Positions 1 through 7,750 of a stretch of 41,451 nucleotides of DNA are shown here, piece by piece. Position 1 is the first letter of the stretch. The number at the start of each line of letters is the position of its first letter. The DNA is taken from positions 133,111-174,561 of the forward strand of contig JAFFTF010000008.1 in assembly GCA_022803075.1 (NCBI GenBank). The letters run 5' to 3'. The position numbers and the translations under genes are program-made. Source of the stretch: Micrococcales bacterium 31B (GTDB taxonomy: Bacteria > Actinomycetota > Actinomycetes > Actinomycetales > Dermabacteraceae). The notes beneath the pieces are model-generated. The model was not told where the DNA came from, did no database searches, and saw nothing but the letters and a program-made list of their open reading frames with translations.

Positions 1-30
1 GGTCGGGGGGTGAGTGGAGGAAAGGCTCAC
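1..30 (-). CDS. ABC transporter permease, N-terminal fragment (cut by window edge)
   Basis: Only the first ten codons are visible (GTG start, reading MSLSSTHPPT). The start is supported by an AAGGA ribosome site about six bases upstream, on the minus strand at about 37-42. It lies directly after a sugar-binding lipoprotein gene on the same strand, where such operons normally carry the first membrane permease. The permease identity is inferred from position alone; the visible residues carry no family signal. Confidence 0.4.
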   Translation of the reverse strand, partial: MSLSSTHPPT

Positions 31-53
31 TGCTGTTCCTTGCGAGTGGAGTA

Positions 54-82
54 GCCCGGGCGGACGGTGCGCCCGCCCGGGC
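54..82 (-). terminator. Intercistronic hairpin between binding protein and permease
   Basis: A perfect 10-bp inverted repeat (54-63 with 73-82, GCCCGGGCGG arms) has a 9-base loop. There is no T-run after it on the minus strand. In sugar ABC operons a hairpin here commonly protects or attenuates the mRNA so that more binding protein than permease is made. That role is inferred. Confidence 0.5.
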
Positions 83-111
83 ATGAGGAGTGCGGCAACC
101 GAGGGCGGTGT

Positions 112-1410
112 TTAGCTCGCTTGGTCCCAGAACTGCTTGGCCTGCGCGGCCATCGCGGCGCCGTCGTAGGTCTGCTTCTCCACGAACGTTTGGATCGCGG
201 GCACGACGGCGCTCGAAACGAGTGTCGGCAGCGAATCGCGGTCGCAGAACTGCGATTGGTGCTTCGCCGCGCCGATGAACTCGACCATCTTGGTTTGCAG
301 GGCGGTGTACTTGCTCGCATCGGCATCGGTCGCCGACGCGACGTCCGCGACGTTTGAACCCAGGTACGTCTGTTGGGCGGCGCCCGAGCCCAGGTATTCC
401 AGTAGCGCCATCGCGTCCGCGTTGCCCGCGGCATTCTTCGACAGCATGAAGCCGTCGATGGGCGCCTCGACGGCGTCCTGAGCGTTGGCGGGGTCGATCT
501 CGGGGAACGCGAAGAAGTCGAGGTCGTCCTGCTTGTTCGTGGTCGAAGCCTGCGCGATGATCTGGTCGGAGCCGATCACGTACATGCCGGCCGTCTTGTT
601 CACGATGGCGTCGGCGGATTCCTGCCAGGTGAGGCCCAGGGCGCCCTCCTGCCAGTACGGCTGCAGTTCCTTCCAGGTGTCGAAGACGGCGGCGACCTTA
701 GGGTCATCCCACCCGGCTTGATTGGTGAGCAGGCTGTTGTGGAACTCGAAGCCATTGAGGCGCATGTTGATGTAGTCGAACGTGCCCAGCGCGGGCCAGC
801 CGTCCTTCTCGGCGAACGCGATGGGGGTGAGGCCGTCGGTCTTCATCTGCTTGGCGAGCGCGACGTACTCGTCCCAGGTCTTGGGGGGCGCGTAGCCCTT
901 CTCTGCGAACAGTGACTTCGAATAGAAAACGGCCCACGGGTAGGTCACCCACGGCACGAGGTACTTCTTGCCGTCGGTGCCGGTCGAGGCCTCGGCGATG
1001 GCATCGCTGAAATTGCCCGATATTTTGGTCCACACGTCGTCTACGGGGGCCACGAGACCTTTGTCAGCGTAATAGCGCATGCGGTAACCCGAGAACCACG
1101 TGAACACCTGGTCGGGAGAGCCCTGCAGATAGGTGTCGATCTGCTCTTGAAAGTCGTTGTGCGAGACCGTGTTGACCGCGGCTTTGACGCTGCCGCTCTT
1201 CTCGAAGGCGGCGATGACATCGGCGAACGCCTGTTTGGGGGTGGCGTCGGAGTAGTTCGAGCCGACCGAGACGGTGCCGCTCGCCGCGCCTCCGCTCGTG
1301 CTGCCCGAACTTGGGGCGCCCGTACAGGCCGACAGCAGGGGTAGGCCGAGGCCACCTGCCGCCAGGCCCAAGAGTACGTTGCGGCGGGAGGCTGGCATGG
1401 TACTAAACAT
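112..1410 (-). CDS. ABC transporter sugar-binding lipoprotein (CUT1-type)
   Basis: The product (432 aa) is an extracellular solute-binding protein that captures a sugar outside the membrane and hands it to a permease pair. The N-terminus has a Tat-like SRRN at residues 8-11, a hydrophobic stretch and the lipobox LSAC with Cys29, so it is a lipid-anchored protein. The body has the family 1 binding-protein pattern, including SKSLFAEKGYAPPKTWDEY and a KTAGMYVIGS segment. I chose the ATG at 1410 because GAGGA lies about ten bases upstream; the GTG at 1440 extends the frame but lacks a better ribosome site. A ROK repressor gene lies upstream on the same strand and a permease start downstream, so this is the first structural gene of a sugar import operon. 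The substrate cannot be told. Confidence 0.9.
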   Translation of the reverse strand: MFSTMPASRRNVLLGLAAGGLGLPLLSACTGAPSSGSTSGGAASGTVSVGSNYSDATPKQAFADVIAAFEKSGSVKAAVNTVSHNDFQEQIDTYLQGSPDQVFTWFSGYRMRYYADKGLVAPVDDVWTKISGNFSDAIAEASTGTDGKKYLVPWVTYPWAVFYSKSLFAEKGYAPPKTWDEYVALAKQMKTDGLTPIAFAEKDGWPALGTFDYINMRLNGFEFHNSLLTNQAGWDDPKVAAVFDTWKELQPYWQEGALGLTWQESADAIVNKTAGMYVIGSDQIIAQASTTNKQDDLDFFAFPEIDPANAQDAVEAPIDGFMLSKNAAGNADAMALLEYLGSGAAQQTYLGSNVADVASATDADASKYTALQTKMVEFIGAAKHQSQFCDRDSLPTLVSSAVVPAIQTFVEKQTYDGAAMAAQAKQFWDQAS

Positions 1411-1491
1411 AGGGTTCACATCCTCGTGAGTTTGGGGCACGCCGAACAGTGCCCAGATCGGACTGCCATGAAGGAAGCACGCTGTGAAAAG

Positions 1492-1560
1492 ATAATACCT
1501 GGGACATCGGATGACTGTGCGGGGTTCTTCAGAGGTCTCTTTTCTTACTTTAGAAGAAAA
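1492..1560 (-). promoter_or_regulatory. Promoter and candidate ROK operator for the binding-protein operon
   Basis: A minus-strand -10 element TATTAT lies at 1492-1497, with a weak -35. About 45 bases upstream is a 21-bp imperfect palindrome (1540-1560) with perfect 7-bp arms TTTTCTT and AAGAAAA around a 7-base centre. The centre carries CTTTAG, a word that recurs as CTTTAGT/ACTAAAG around the ROK gene's own promoter. Binding by the adjacent ROK protein is inferred from this shared word and the proximity. Confidence 0.45.
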
Positions 1561-1653
1561 TGCTGACCAGTCACTGTGAGCTCCCCGGGTCGGGCGCGCG
1601 GAGCGGCATGCGAATCGCGCCCAAACATCTGATCAATCGTGACTTAGCGCGGC

Positions 1654-2826
1654 CTAGGAGGCGATGCTGTGACGCAATGCGAATTGCACTCCCCAGCGTT
1701 GCAGGGCGCTCAGGGCGGCGCCGTGGCTGGCATCGAACTCTGAACCCTCGGCCGCGGTGAGGTTAGCCACCGGAAGTCGGGTCGCGACGCGGCGCCGCGC
1801 GAGCTCGGCGCGGGCAGACTCCACGAGGTTGTGGCCGAGCGCGGTGACCGGGCCGCTCAGGACGATGCTCCCCGGATCGCACAGCATGGAGGCGGCAGTC
1901 AGGCCAATGCCGAGCCTGCGACCCGTTTCTTGGGTGACGGTTATGGCTGCGGAGTGCCCCGCGTTGATCAGGGCACTGAGGTCGGCAATGGTCTTCACGT
2001 CGCAACCGGCGGCGCGAGCGCGGTCCAGCACGGCAGTCTGGCCGCAGATGGCTTCGAGGCAGCCCCGTGCTCCGCACCAACATTGCGGGCCGTTGAGATC
2101 GATGCTGACGTGGCCGACTTCTCCTGCCGACCCGTTGCCGCCGCGGTAGATGCCGCGGGCGTCGACGAGCCCCGCGCTAATGCCGGAGGAGAGCACGACG
2201 TACAGGAGCCCGCGCGCGAGTGCGTCGGGGGTGAACTCGGAGAGATGGCGAATCGCGGCGAGTCGCGTGTTGTTGTCCCACAGCACGGGCGCATTGGCCA
2301 GCTGTCGCAGGTCGCCCAGGTCTACGCCCTCGGGGTCCACGGAGGAACGCGCCGCGTCGACGGGCATGTGCCGACCCGCGAGGGCGAGGCCCACGCCGAG
2401 CAGCGCACTGCGGCGCAAACTGCCTGCCTCGGCCCAGTCGATCAGCCAGGAGACCGCCATGTCTAGCTTGGACTGCAGGGAATCGCCCTCACTCACAGCC
2501 TGAATGCGTTGCCCAGACACGGTGCCGTCTATCGAGAGCGCCGTGACCGCAACCCGAGCGCGGCCGAGTTCGATGCCGATCACGGCGCCAACTTCTTGTC
2601 GGATCGACAGGAGGGCACGGGGGCGTCCGTTGCGGCCGGCCCCATACTCGGCGGTGCCGCTCTCTTCTATGAGGCCCCTGTTCATGAGGCGCATGACAGC
2701 GCTCGACATCGTCGGCCGAGAGACTTGCAGGTACTGCTGGATGGCGACGCGCGTCGAGGCACCCTCGGAGACGAGATACTCCAGGATGCTGCTCTCGATG
2801 CGGCTCGGTTCGGCAATATCGGTCAT
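1654..2826 (-). CDS. ROK family transcriptional repressor
   Basis: A 390-aa protein of the ROK family with an N-terminal winged helix-turn-helix (about residues 10-70) and a sugar-kinase-like ROK domain (about 80-380). The family signature is present: GEVGH with His239, then CWCGARGCLE with Cys249, Cys251 and Cys256 as zinc ligands. The sugar kinase motif normally read as END/NDANAAA is here DNNTRLAA (residues 184-191), consistent with a regulator rather than an active kinase. Such proteins repress sugar uptake genes and release DNA on binding a sugar or sugar phosphate. It lies upstream of the lipoprotein gene on the same strand and is divergent from the sulfatase remnant, so both are likely targets. 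The ATG at 2826 has no Shine-Dalgarno but a -10 hexamer six bases upstream, suggesting a leaderless mRNA. Confidence 0.9.
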   Translation of the reverse strand: MTDIAEPSRIESSILEYLVSEGASTRVAIQQYLQVSRPTMSSAVMRLMNRGLIEESGTAEYGAGRNGRPRALLSIRQEVGAVIGIELGRARVAVTALSIDGTVSGQRIQAVSEGDSLQSKLDMAVSWLIDWAEAGSLRRSALLGVGLALAGRHMPVDAARSSVDPEGVDLGDLRQLANAPVLWDNNTRLAAIRHLSEFTPDALARGLLYVVLSSGISAGLVDARGIYRGGNGSAGEVGHVSIDLNGPQCWCGARGCLEAICGQTAVLDRARAAGCDVKTIADLSALINAGHSAAITVTQETGRRLGIGLTAASMLCDPGSIVLSGPVTALGHNLVESARAELARRRVATRLPVANLTAAEGSEFDASHGAALSALQRWGVQFALRHSIAS

Positions 2827-2832
2827 GCGTAG

Positions 2833-2861
2833 ATACTAAAGGCAAGGCCTTGCCAGGTCCA
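2833..2861 (-). promoter_or_regulatory. Leaderless promoter of the ROK gene with palindrome in its spacer
   Basis: On the minus strand, TGGACC (2856-2861) and TAGTAT (2833-2838) are separated by 17 bases and end six bases before the ATG, so the transcript would begin at the start codon. The spacer contains the perfect 14-bp palindrome GGCAAGGCCTTGCC (2841-2854). A protein bound there would block RNA polymerase, as expected for autorepression. The promoter assignment is by pattern only. Confidence 0.5.
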
Positions 2862-2869
2862 CGACGCCA

Positions 2870-2895
2870 TTTACGTAAAACGACTTGTCTTTAGT
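2870..2895. promoter_or_regulatory. Second palindrome and CTTTAGT half-site in the ROK/sulfatase divergent region
   Basis: A perfect 10-bp palindrome TTTACGTAAA lies at 2870-2879. CTTTAGT (2889-2895) forms an inverted pair with ACTAAAG (2835-2841) on the other side of the palindromes. This dense symmetry between two divergent genes suggests operators for the ROK regulator. Which element is bound cannot be read from the sequence. Confidence 0.4.
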
Positions 2896-2967
2896 GCATA
2901 GTGTCGTTGGAGTGACAGCCTGTGTCCGCAACAGCGCCACCGCGAATGCATTCGGGAGGCACCAGCC

Positions 2968-4399
2968 ATGCACCACACAGACGCACCACGCAACCTGCTG
3001 TTTCTCATGACCGACCAGCAACGAATAGACACCCTCGGCTGCTATGGAAACCGCTCCGGCCACACACCCCATCTCGACGCCCTCGCCTCGCGCGGCACCG
3101 TATTCGACCGCGCCTACACGCCCACCGCGATCTGCACCCCCGCGCGCGGGGGCCCGAGTACTAGGGCTTCGAGGGTCAGCACCTCCCCGGCGCTCTGAAC
3201 ACCTTCGACCACCCCGCCTACGTGCAGTGGCTGCGCGACAACGACCACCCCGAGTTTTCGCTGAGCGACCCGGTCTACACGACGCAGCGCGACGGCAGCC
3301 GCGGCCACCTCATCGCGGGCATCACCAACCACCCACCGAGGCCACCTTTGAGGCAAGGCTGGCCGACCAGACCATCGCCATGCTGCGCGACTTCGCGGGC
3401 GGCACCCCCAGCGGCACGGATGCAGGGCCGGACGCAGGGCCGGACGCAGGGTCGGACGCAGGGTCGGCCCGCACCCCGGCCGCGCCCTTTTTTCTCTCGT
3501 GCCATTTTTTCGGCCCCCACCTGCCGTACTTGATACCGCGCGAGTGGTACGACCTGGTCGACCCCGAGGGCATCACGCTGCCGGGTTCGTTTGCGGAGAC
3601 GTTTCGCTGCAAACCACTGGTGCAGCAGAAGTACGCGGAGTACTGGTCAACGGCGTCGTTTACCACCGTCGAATGGCAGAAATTGACCGCCGCCTATTGG
3701 GGATATGTCGCCCTCATCGACCACCAGATCGGCCGTATTCTCGAAGCGCTCGACGAGCTCGGGCTGACCGATTCGACGGTGGTCCTGTTCACGGCGGACC
3801 ACGGCGAATTTACCGGCGCCCATAGGCTCAATGACAAGGGCCCCGCCATGTATGAGGACATTTACCGGATTCCCGCGCTCCTGGCCGCGCCGGGTCAGGT
3901 GGCGCGGCGCGAGGACGCCTTTGTATCGCTGCTTGACTTCACGTCTACGTTCGTGGACGTCGCGGGGGGCTCGGGCGTAGGCCTGCGCGGGCGGTCCCTG
4001 CTGCCCGCGACCCAGTCGAGCCTCCTCGCTCAGCCGGAAGAACCCTGGCGCCGTGAAATCGTGTGCGAGTTCCACGGGCATCGCTTTCCGTACGCCCAGC
4101 GCATGATCCGCGACGGGCGGTTCAAGTACATTGCCAACCCCGAGAGCCTGGACGAGTTGTACGACCTCGCCATCGACCCCGACGAACTCTATAACGTCGC
4201 CTCGGCGCCCGACTACGCCGAGGCTCTCGGTGACCTGCGGCTGAGCCTCTACCGTGAATTGATTCGGCGCGGGGACCGGTTCTATCAGTGGCTCGCCTTC
4301 GCGGGTGACATTCCCGCGGGCCTGCGACTGCGGCCGGAGACCGCCCTGGAGCGATTCACCGCGGCCCCGGCGCTGGCCTCACCCGGCGCCAAAGAATAG
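2968..4399 (+). pseudogene. Sulfatase (formylglycine-type), broken
   Basis: The reading starts at ATG 2968 (GGGAGG about ten bases upstream) with MTDQQR metal-site residues and runs to the active-site motif CTPAR (Cys to be converted to formylglycine) near 3134-3148. The homologous reading then jumps to another frame (RGPEY, TAG at 3162-3164, GFEGQHLPG, on to NHPP near 3340). It shifts by one base again into the frame that continues TEATFEARLADQ to 4399. The late part keeps ADHGEFTGAH and DKGPAMYED, typical of the C-terminal metal-binding half. Roughly 60-80 residues that normally follow CxPxR are missing. It is therefore disabled by a deletion, a nonsense codon and frameshifts. An intact version would hydrolyse sulfate esters, plausibly on host glycans. 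Confidence 0.85.
3419..3466 (+). repeat. 12-bp tandem repeat inside the sulfatase remnant
   Basis: Four 12-bp units of the form GAYGCAGGGYCG encode repeated Ala-Gly-Pro/Ser-Asp residues in the reading frame of the sulfatase C-terminal half. The insert sits between the helix ending LRDFAGG and the strand PFFLSCHFFGPH, where sulfatases have a surface loop. It looks like slippage expansion. Confidence 0.75.
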
Positions 4400-4667
4400 C
4401 GGACGCGGTCGAGTGGCACGGTATATTTTCGAAGTAGCAATCATCCGGATTGCCTGACCGCACCTCCACAACTGCTGCCCGGCCAACAACTCAGCAAGCG
4501 GCCACCCGTTCGGGGAGAGGGGTGGAGAACTACCCATCCCTAGAGACTACGAATATTACGTTCGATAGGATCGGGGCACCCGGCGCACGGTCCCTCTGGC
4601 GGCGATCTGCGGCAGCTTCGAGCCCGGCCCGGGTTGCCCACCGCATTCAGTCTGACAGGGGAATCCG

Positions 4668-6175
4668 ATGCGACCTACCACCATGCCCCGCGGCCTGAGG
4701 CCGCCGCCGTCCTCACGCTGCTCCTCGCGGGTTGCTCGTCCACAGGTTCGGGCACCGACTCGGCCGCCCCGAGCAACTCAGCCACCGGAGCGTCCGCCTC
4801 GGCAGACCCCGCCAGCAGCCAGCCGATCGACCCCCAGGCCTCGTCGAGCGGCAGTGGGAGCGCGAGCGCCACGCAAAAGCCCGACCAGCCCGTGTTCTAC
4901 AAAGGCGGTACCTACGACGACAAGACGGGCATTTTCGACGGCATGAAGTGGCAGGGCGGCATGGTCCACGGCGGCGCGAGCCAGATGCCAAAGCTCAGGA
5001 TCTCGGGGTGGATGCCGGGCCTGGGCGAATTTACGACGTGCAATATTGACCTGTCGTCTGACGACGACGCCAAGTTCACGACGTCCACCGACGAGGACGC
5101 CATGTCGGCGAGCCACGCACCTCTGCCCAAGGCCATTGCCACCACGGGTGATGAGCCGCAGGCCTACGTCACCTTCGCCGCCACCAGCAAGGCTTCGGGT
5201 TCGAAGGCCGGGGAGCAACGCCTCTACGTGCAAAGCATTGATCTGCAGCTGTGCACCGCCGGCGAGCGCATCGACGTGCTCGGCGAGCCCCTCGACGACC
5301 CCGTGACGGCCGACCCGGTCTTCGTCGGGGCGACGGACGACACCCTGGCCATCAGCATCTTCGGCCCCGACACGTAGCGTCAATCGGAATCTAAGGCACC
5401 CAACGTGGTCGGATTCAACGTGAAGGATTCGACCCTCGCGTGGTCACTGCCCAGCGCCGGCCCGAAGGTCGGGTACGGCTCCTTCGACGCCGCGGGCCTC
5501 TTTGCCATCAACCTTCAAACCGCGCAGGCGCCGAGCAGTTCTCTCGTGTCGGTCGAGACCGGCAAGACGGTGGCGGAATCCACTCAGAGCGACCCCATCT
5601 TGTGGCCCGAATCCTTTCTCGAGCCCACGCTCGCCCTGGGCAACGGCACGTACCTCTACACCACCGGCAACATGCCTGACGAGGTGTCGCAGCACCTGCT
5701 CGACGGCGACAAGCCCACGACCATCCCAGATATTCGGTTAGGCAGCAATGCTTTCATCGCATACGACGCCGATCAGAAGCCACTGGTGGTCGGGATGGAT
5801 CGAAGCGACGACTTCGGCGGCAACCTGATTGCGATCGACGAGAGCGGGACGCCGAAAACCATCATCGCGAGCGGAGAAATGTGGGACCGCAAGGCGCGCC
5901 TTGTCGGTGCCGCAGACGGCCTCGTCTATCTAGAATCCCCCGACAGCCGCTTCACTGTGGACCTCAACGGCGAGGCCGTGGGCGACCCCATCGATGTCGA
6001 AGCACACCCCTTCGTGCCCATCGGGCAGCGCAAGCTTGGCGACCAGGTGATGACCCTGTGGGAGCCCTACGCGATAAGCACCTATTGGAAAGACCAGCCC
6101 GCCGCGGTCACCATCGCCCCCGACGTGTTGCCTGGGGTGGTGCCGAGTAGCGTCACCAGCGGCGGCGGCGACTGA
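4668..6175 (+). pseudogene. Beta-propeller-like lipoprotein, copy 1, frameshifted and with in-frame TAG
   Basis: ATG 4668 has a good AGGGGA site, but its frame is lost near 4697. One base is missing relative to the lipoprotein signal that follows (AAAVLTLLLAGCSS, lipobox LAGC). The body runs in that second frame to TAG at 5375-5377 and continues in the same frame from CGT 5378 to TGA at 6175. The neighbouring paralog reads through this point (GQHIDRKTES against GPDT-stop-RQSES). Segments such as VVGFNVKDSTLAWSLP resemble PQQ-type propeller blades (a 'variable, then Trp' repeat), so the intact protein was probably a secreted propeller lipoprotein of unknown function. A TTG at 4634 would restore the lipobox frame but gives a poor signal peptide. 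Confidence 0.8.
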
Positions 6176-6188
6176 CAGGAGAACTCTC

Positions 6189-7673
6189 ATGCCATCCACC
6201 ATCGCGCGGCGGGGCCTCGCCGTCGCAGCCGTACTCATGTTACTGCTCACGGGCTGCTCGTCCACGAACCCGGGAGACGCGGGCGGCCCAGCCACCGGAG
6301 CGTCCGGCCAGGCCTCGGGCGACGCCCCAAGCCAGCCGTCGGGAGATTCGGAGACCAGCCCCACGGCGCGCCCCGACCAGCCCATCTACTACGACCGCAC
6401 TGCAAACCGAGGCAGTGGCTTGAAATCAGATCTGGAATGGCACGGCGGCATGGTTCACAGCGGCGCCACCCAGATGCCAAACCTCAGCATCGCGGGGTGG
6501 ATGCCGGGCTTGGCATAGTTCGCGACCTGCGAGATTGACCTTTCGGCCGAGGGCGACGCAGATTTCAGCACCTCAGCCGACGACATGGCCCAGTTGTGGA
6601 GCGACACGCCGCTCCCGAGGGCCATCGCCACCACGGGAGACAAGCCACAGGCCTATGTCACCTACGCGGCATCCACGAAGGCATCGGGCTCCGCGCCGAG
6701 CGAAGAGCGCGTCTACGTACAAAGCATCGACCTGGCAACGTGCACCGCTGGGGAACGAATCGACGTTTTGGGCGAACCCCTCGACGACCCGGTGCAGGCG
6801 GCTCCAGCCTTCGTGGGCGCCACGGAAGACACTCTCGGGATCAGCATCTTCGGTCAACACATTGACCGCAAGACCGAGTCCACCGCGCCCAGCGTCGTCG
6901 GATTTAACGTCAAGGATTCCTCCCTCGCGTGGACCCTACCGAGCCCCGGCAAGCAGGTCTTGTTTGAGCCCCTCGACGCCGCAGGCCTCTTCGCCGTACA
7001 CCTCAACTCATTGGACGCCGATAAAAATTCACTCGTGTCGGTCCAGACCGGCAAACCGGTAGCTGAAACCATGGCTGAGAGTGAATCAAACTTAGGCCCG
7101 GATGAATTCGGCGAGCCCACCCTCGACTGGGGCAACGGCAAGTACCTGTACTCCACTCACAATATTGCTGAGGCTCAGCAGTTCATCGTGGACGGCGACA
7201 AGACCACCCCGGTGACTGATCCGGTGTTCAGCTCGGACGGCGTCGGCTTCGACACCGATCAGAACCAGATCGTCGTGGGGTTTAGTAATGCGGACGACTC
7301 TGACGGTGGCCTCGTGGTGCTCGATGAGAGCGGGGCCACGAAATCGATCATGTCGCGCGACGAGTTCTCTGACCGCAGTGCCGAAATAATGGGCACCGCC
7401 AACGGCCTCGTCTACCTGAGGACTTCGGATGGCAACATCACCGTGGATCTCGAGGGCGAGATCGTCGGAGACCCCCTCGACATCAAAGAACACCCCCTCA
7501 TGCCCGACTCGCAGCGCATAGTCGGCGGCCAGGTGGTGACGCTGTGGAAGACCAAGGAATTGCTCACCCGGGACGCTGCCTACCCCGCCGCGATCACCCT
7601 CGTCCCCGCCGTCGTGCCCGGCGCCGTCCCCGCCGTCGTGCCCGGCGCCGGGCCGAGCGACAGTACACAGTAG
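6189..7673 (+). pseudogene. Beta-propeller-like lipoprotein, copy 2, with in-frame TAG
   Basis: ATG 6189 has AGGAGA eight bases upstream and lies 13 bp after copy 1, so the two were one operon. The signal peptide ends in lipobox LTGC (Cys23). The frame is open except for TAG at 6516-6518, where copy 1 has GAA (GLGEF against GLA-stop-F). The same frame then runs to 7673. Copies 1 and 2 align over their whole length (for example QSIDL, CTAGERIDVLGEPLDDP and VVGFNVKDS are shared), so they arose by tandem duplication. Re-initiation at ATG 6585 would give a 362-aa protein without an export signal. The function is unknown; a propeller fold is suggested by repeated Trp/Gly-rich blades. Confidence 0.8.
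7602..7649 (+). repeat. 24-bp tandem duplication at the C-terminus of lipoprotein copy 2
   Basis: Two identical 24-bp units (7602-7625, 7626-7649) encode the octapeptide VPAVVPGA twice near the end of the frame. Copy 1 has no such tail. Confidence 0.8.
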
Positions 7674-7695
7674 CGCACGGCAACCCGCAACACGC

Positions 7696-7740
7696 GAAGG
7701 CCGCGACCAGCCGCCGTTCTAGGGGGTGGTCGCGGCCTTC
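7696..7740. terminator. Bidirectional terminator between lipoprotein 2 and GH101
   Basis: A perfect 14-bp inverted repeat (GAAGGCCGCGACCA at 7696-7709 with its complement at 7727-7740) has a 17-base loop. It sits in the 77-bp gap between two convergent genes. Confidence 0.8.
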
Positions 7741-7750
7741 TCGTTGCTAT

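Noticed and set aside
3419-3466. CRISPR-like or satellite array
   Set aside because: The units are 12 bp, contiguous and in frame with a coding loop. There are no spacers and no cas genes in the window.
4450-4698. 82-aa open frame upstream of lipoprotein copy 1
   Set aside because: It overlaps the lipoprotein start in another frame, has no plausible ribosome site, and its composition is that of noncoding GC-rich DNA.
3162-6518. Amber (TAG) recoding, such as pyrrolysine or suppressor readthrough
   Set aside because: TAG ends intact genes here (for example ROK, GH101, E1beta and the flavin hydroxylase), the replaced residues differ between genes, and the same genes also carry frameshifts or a deletion.
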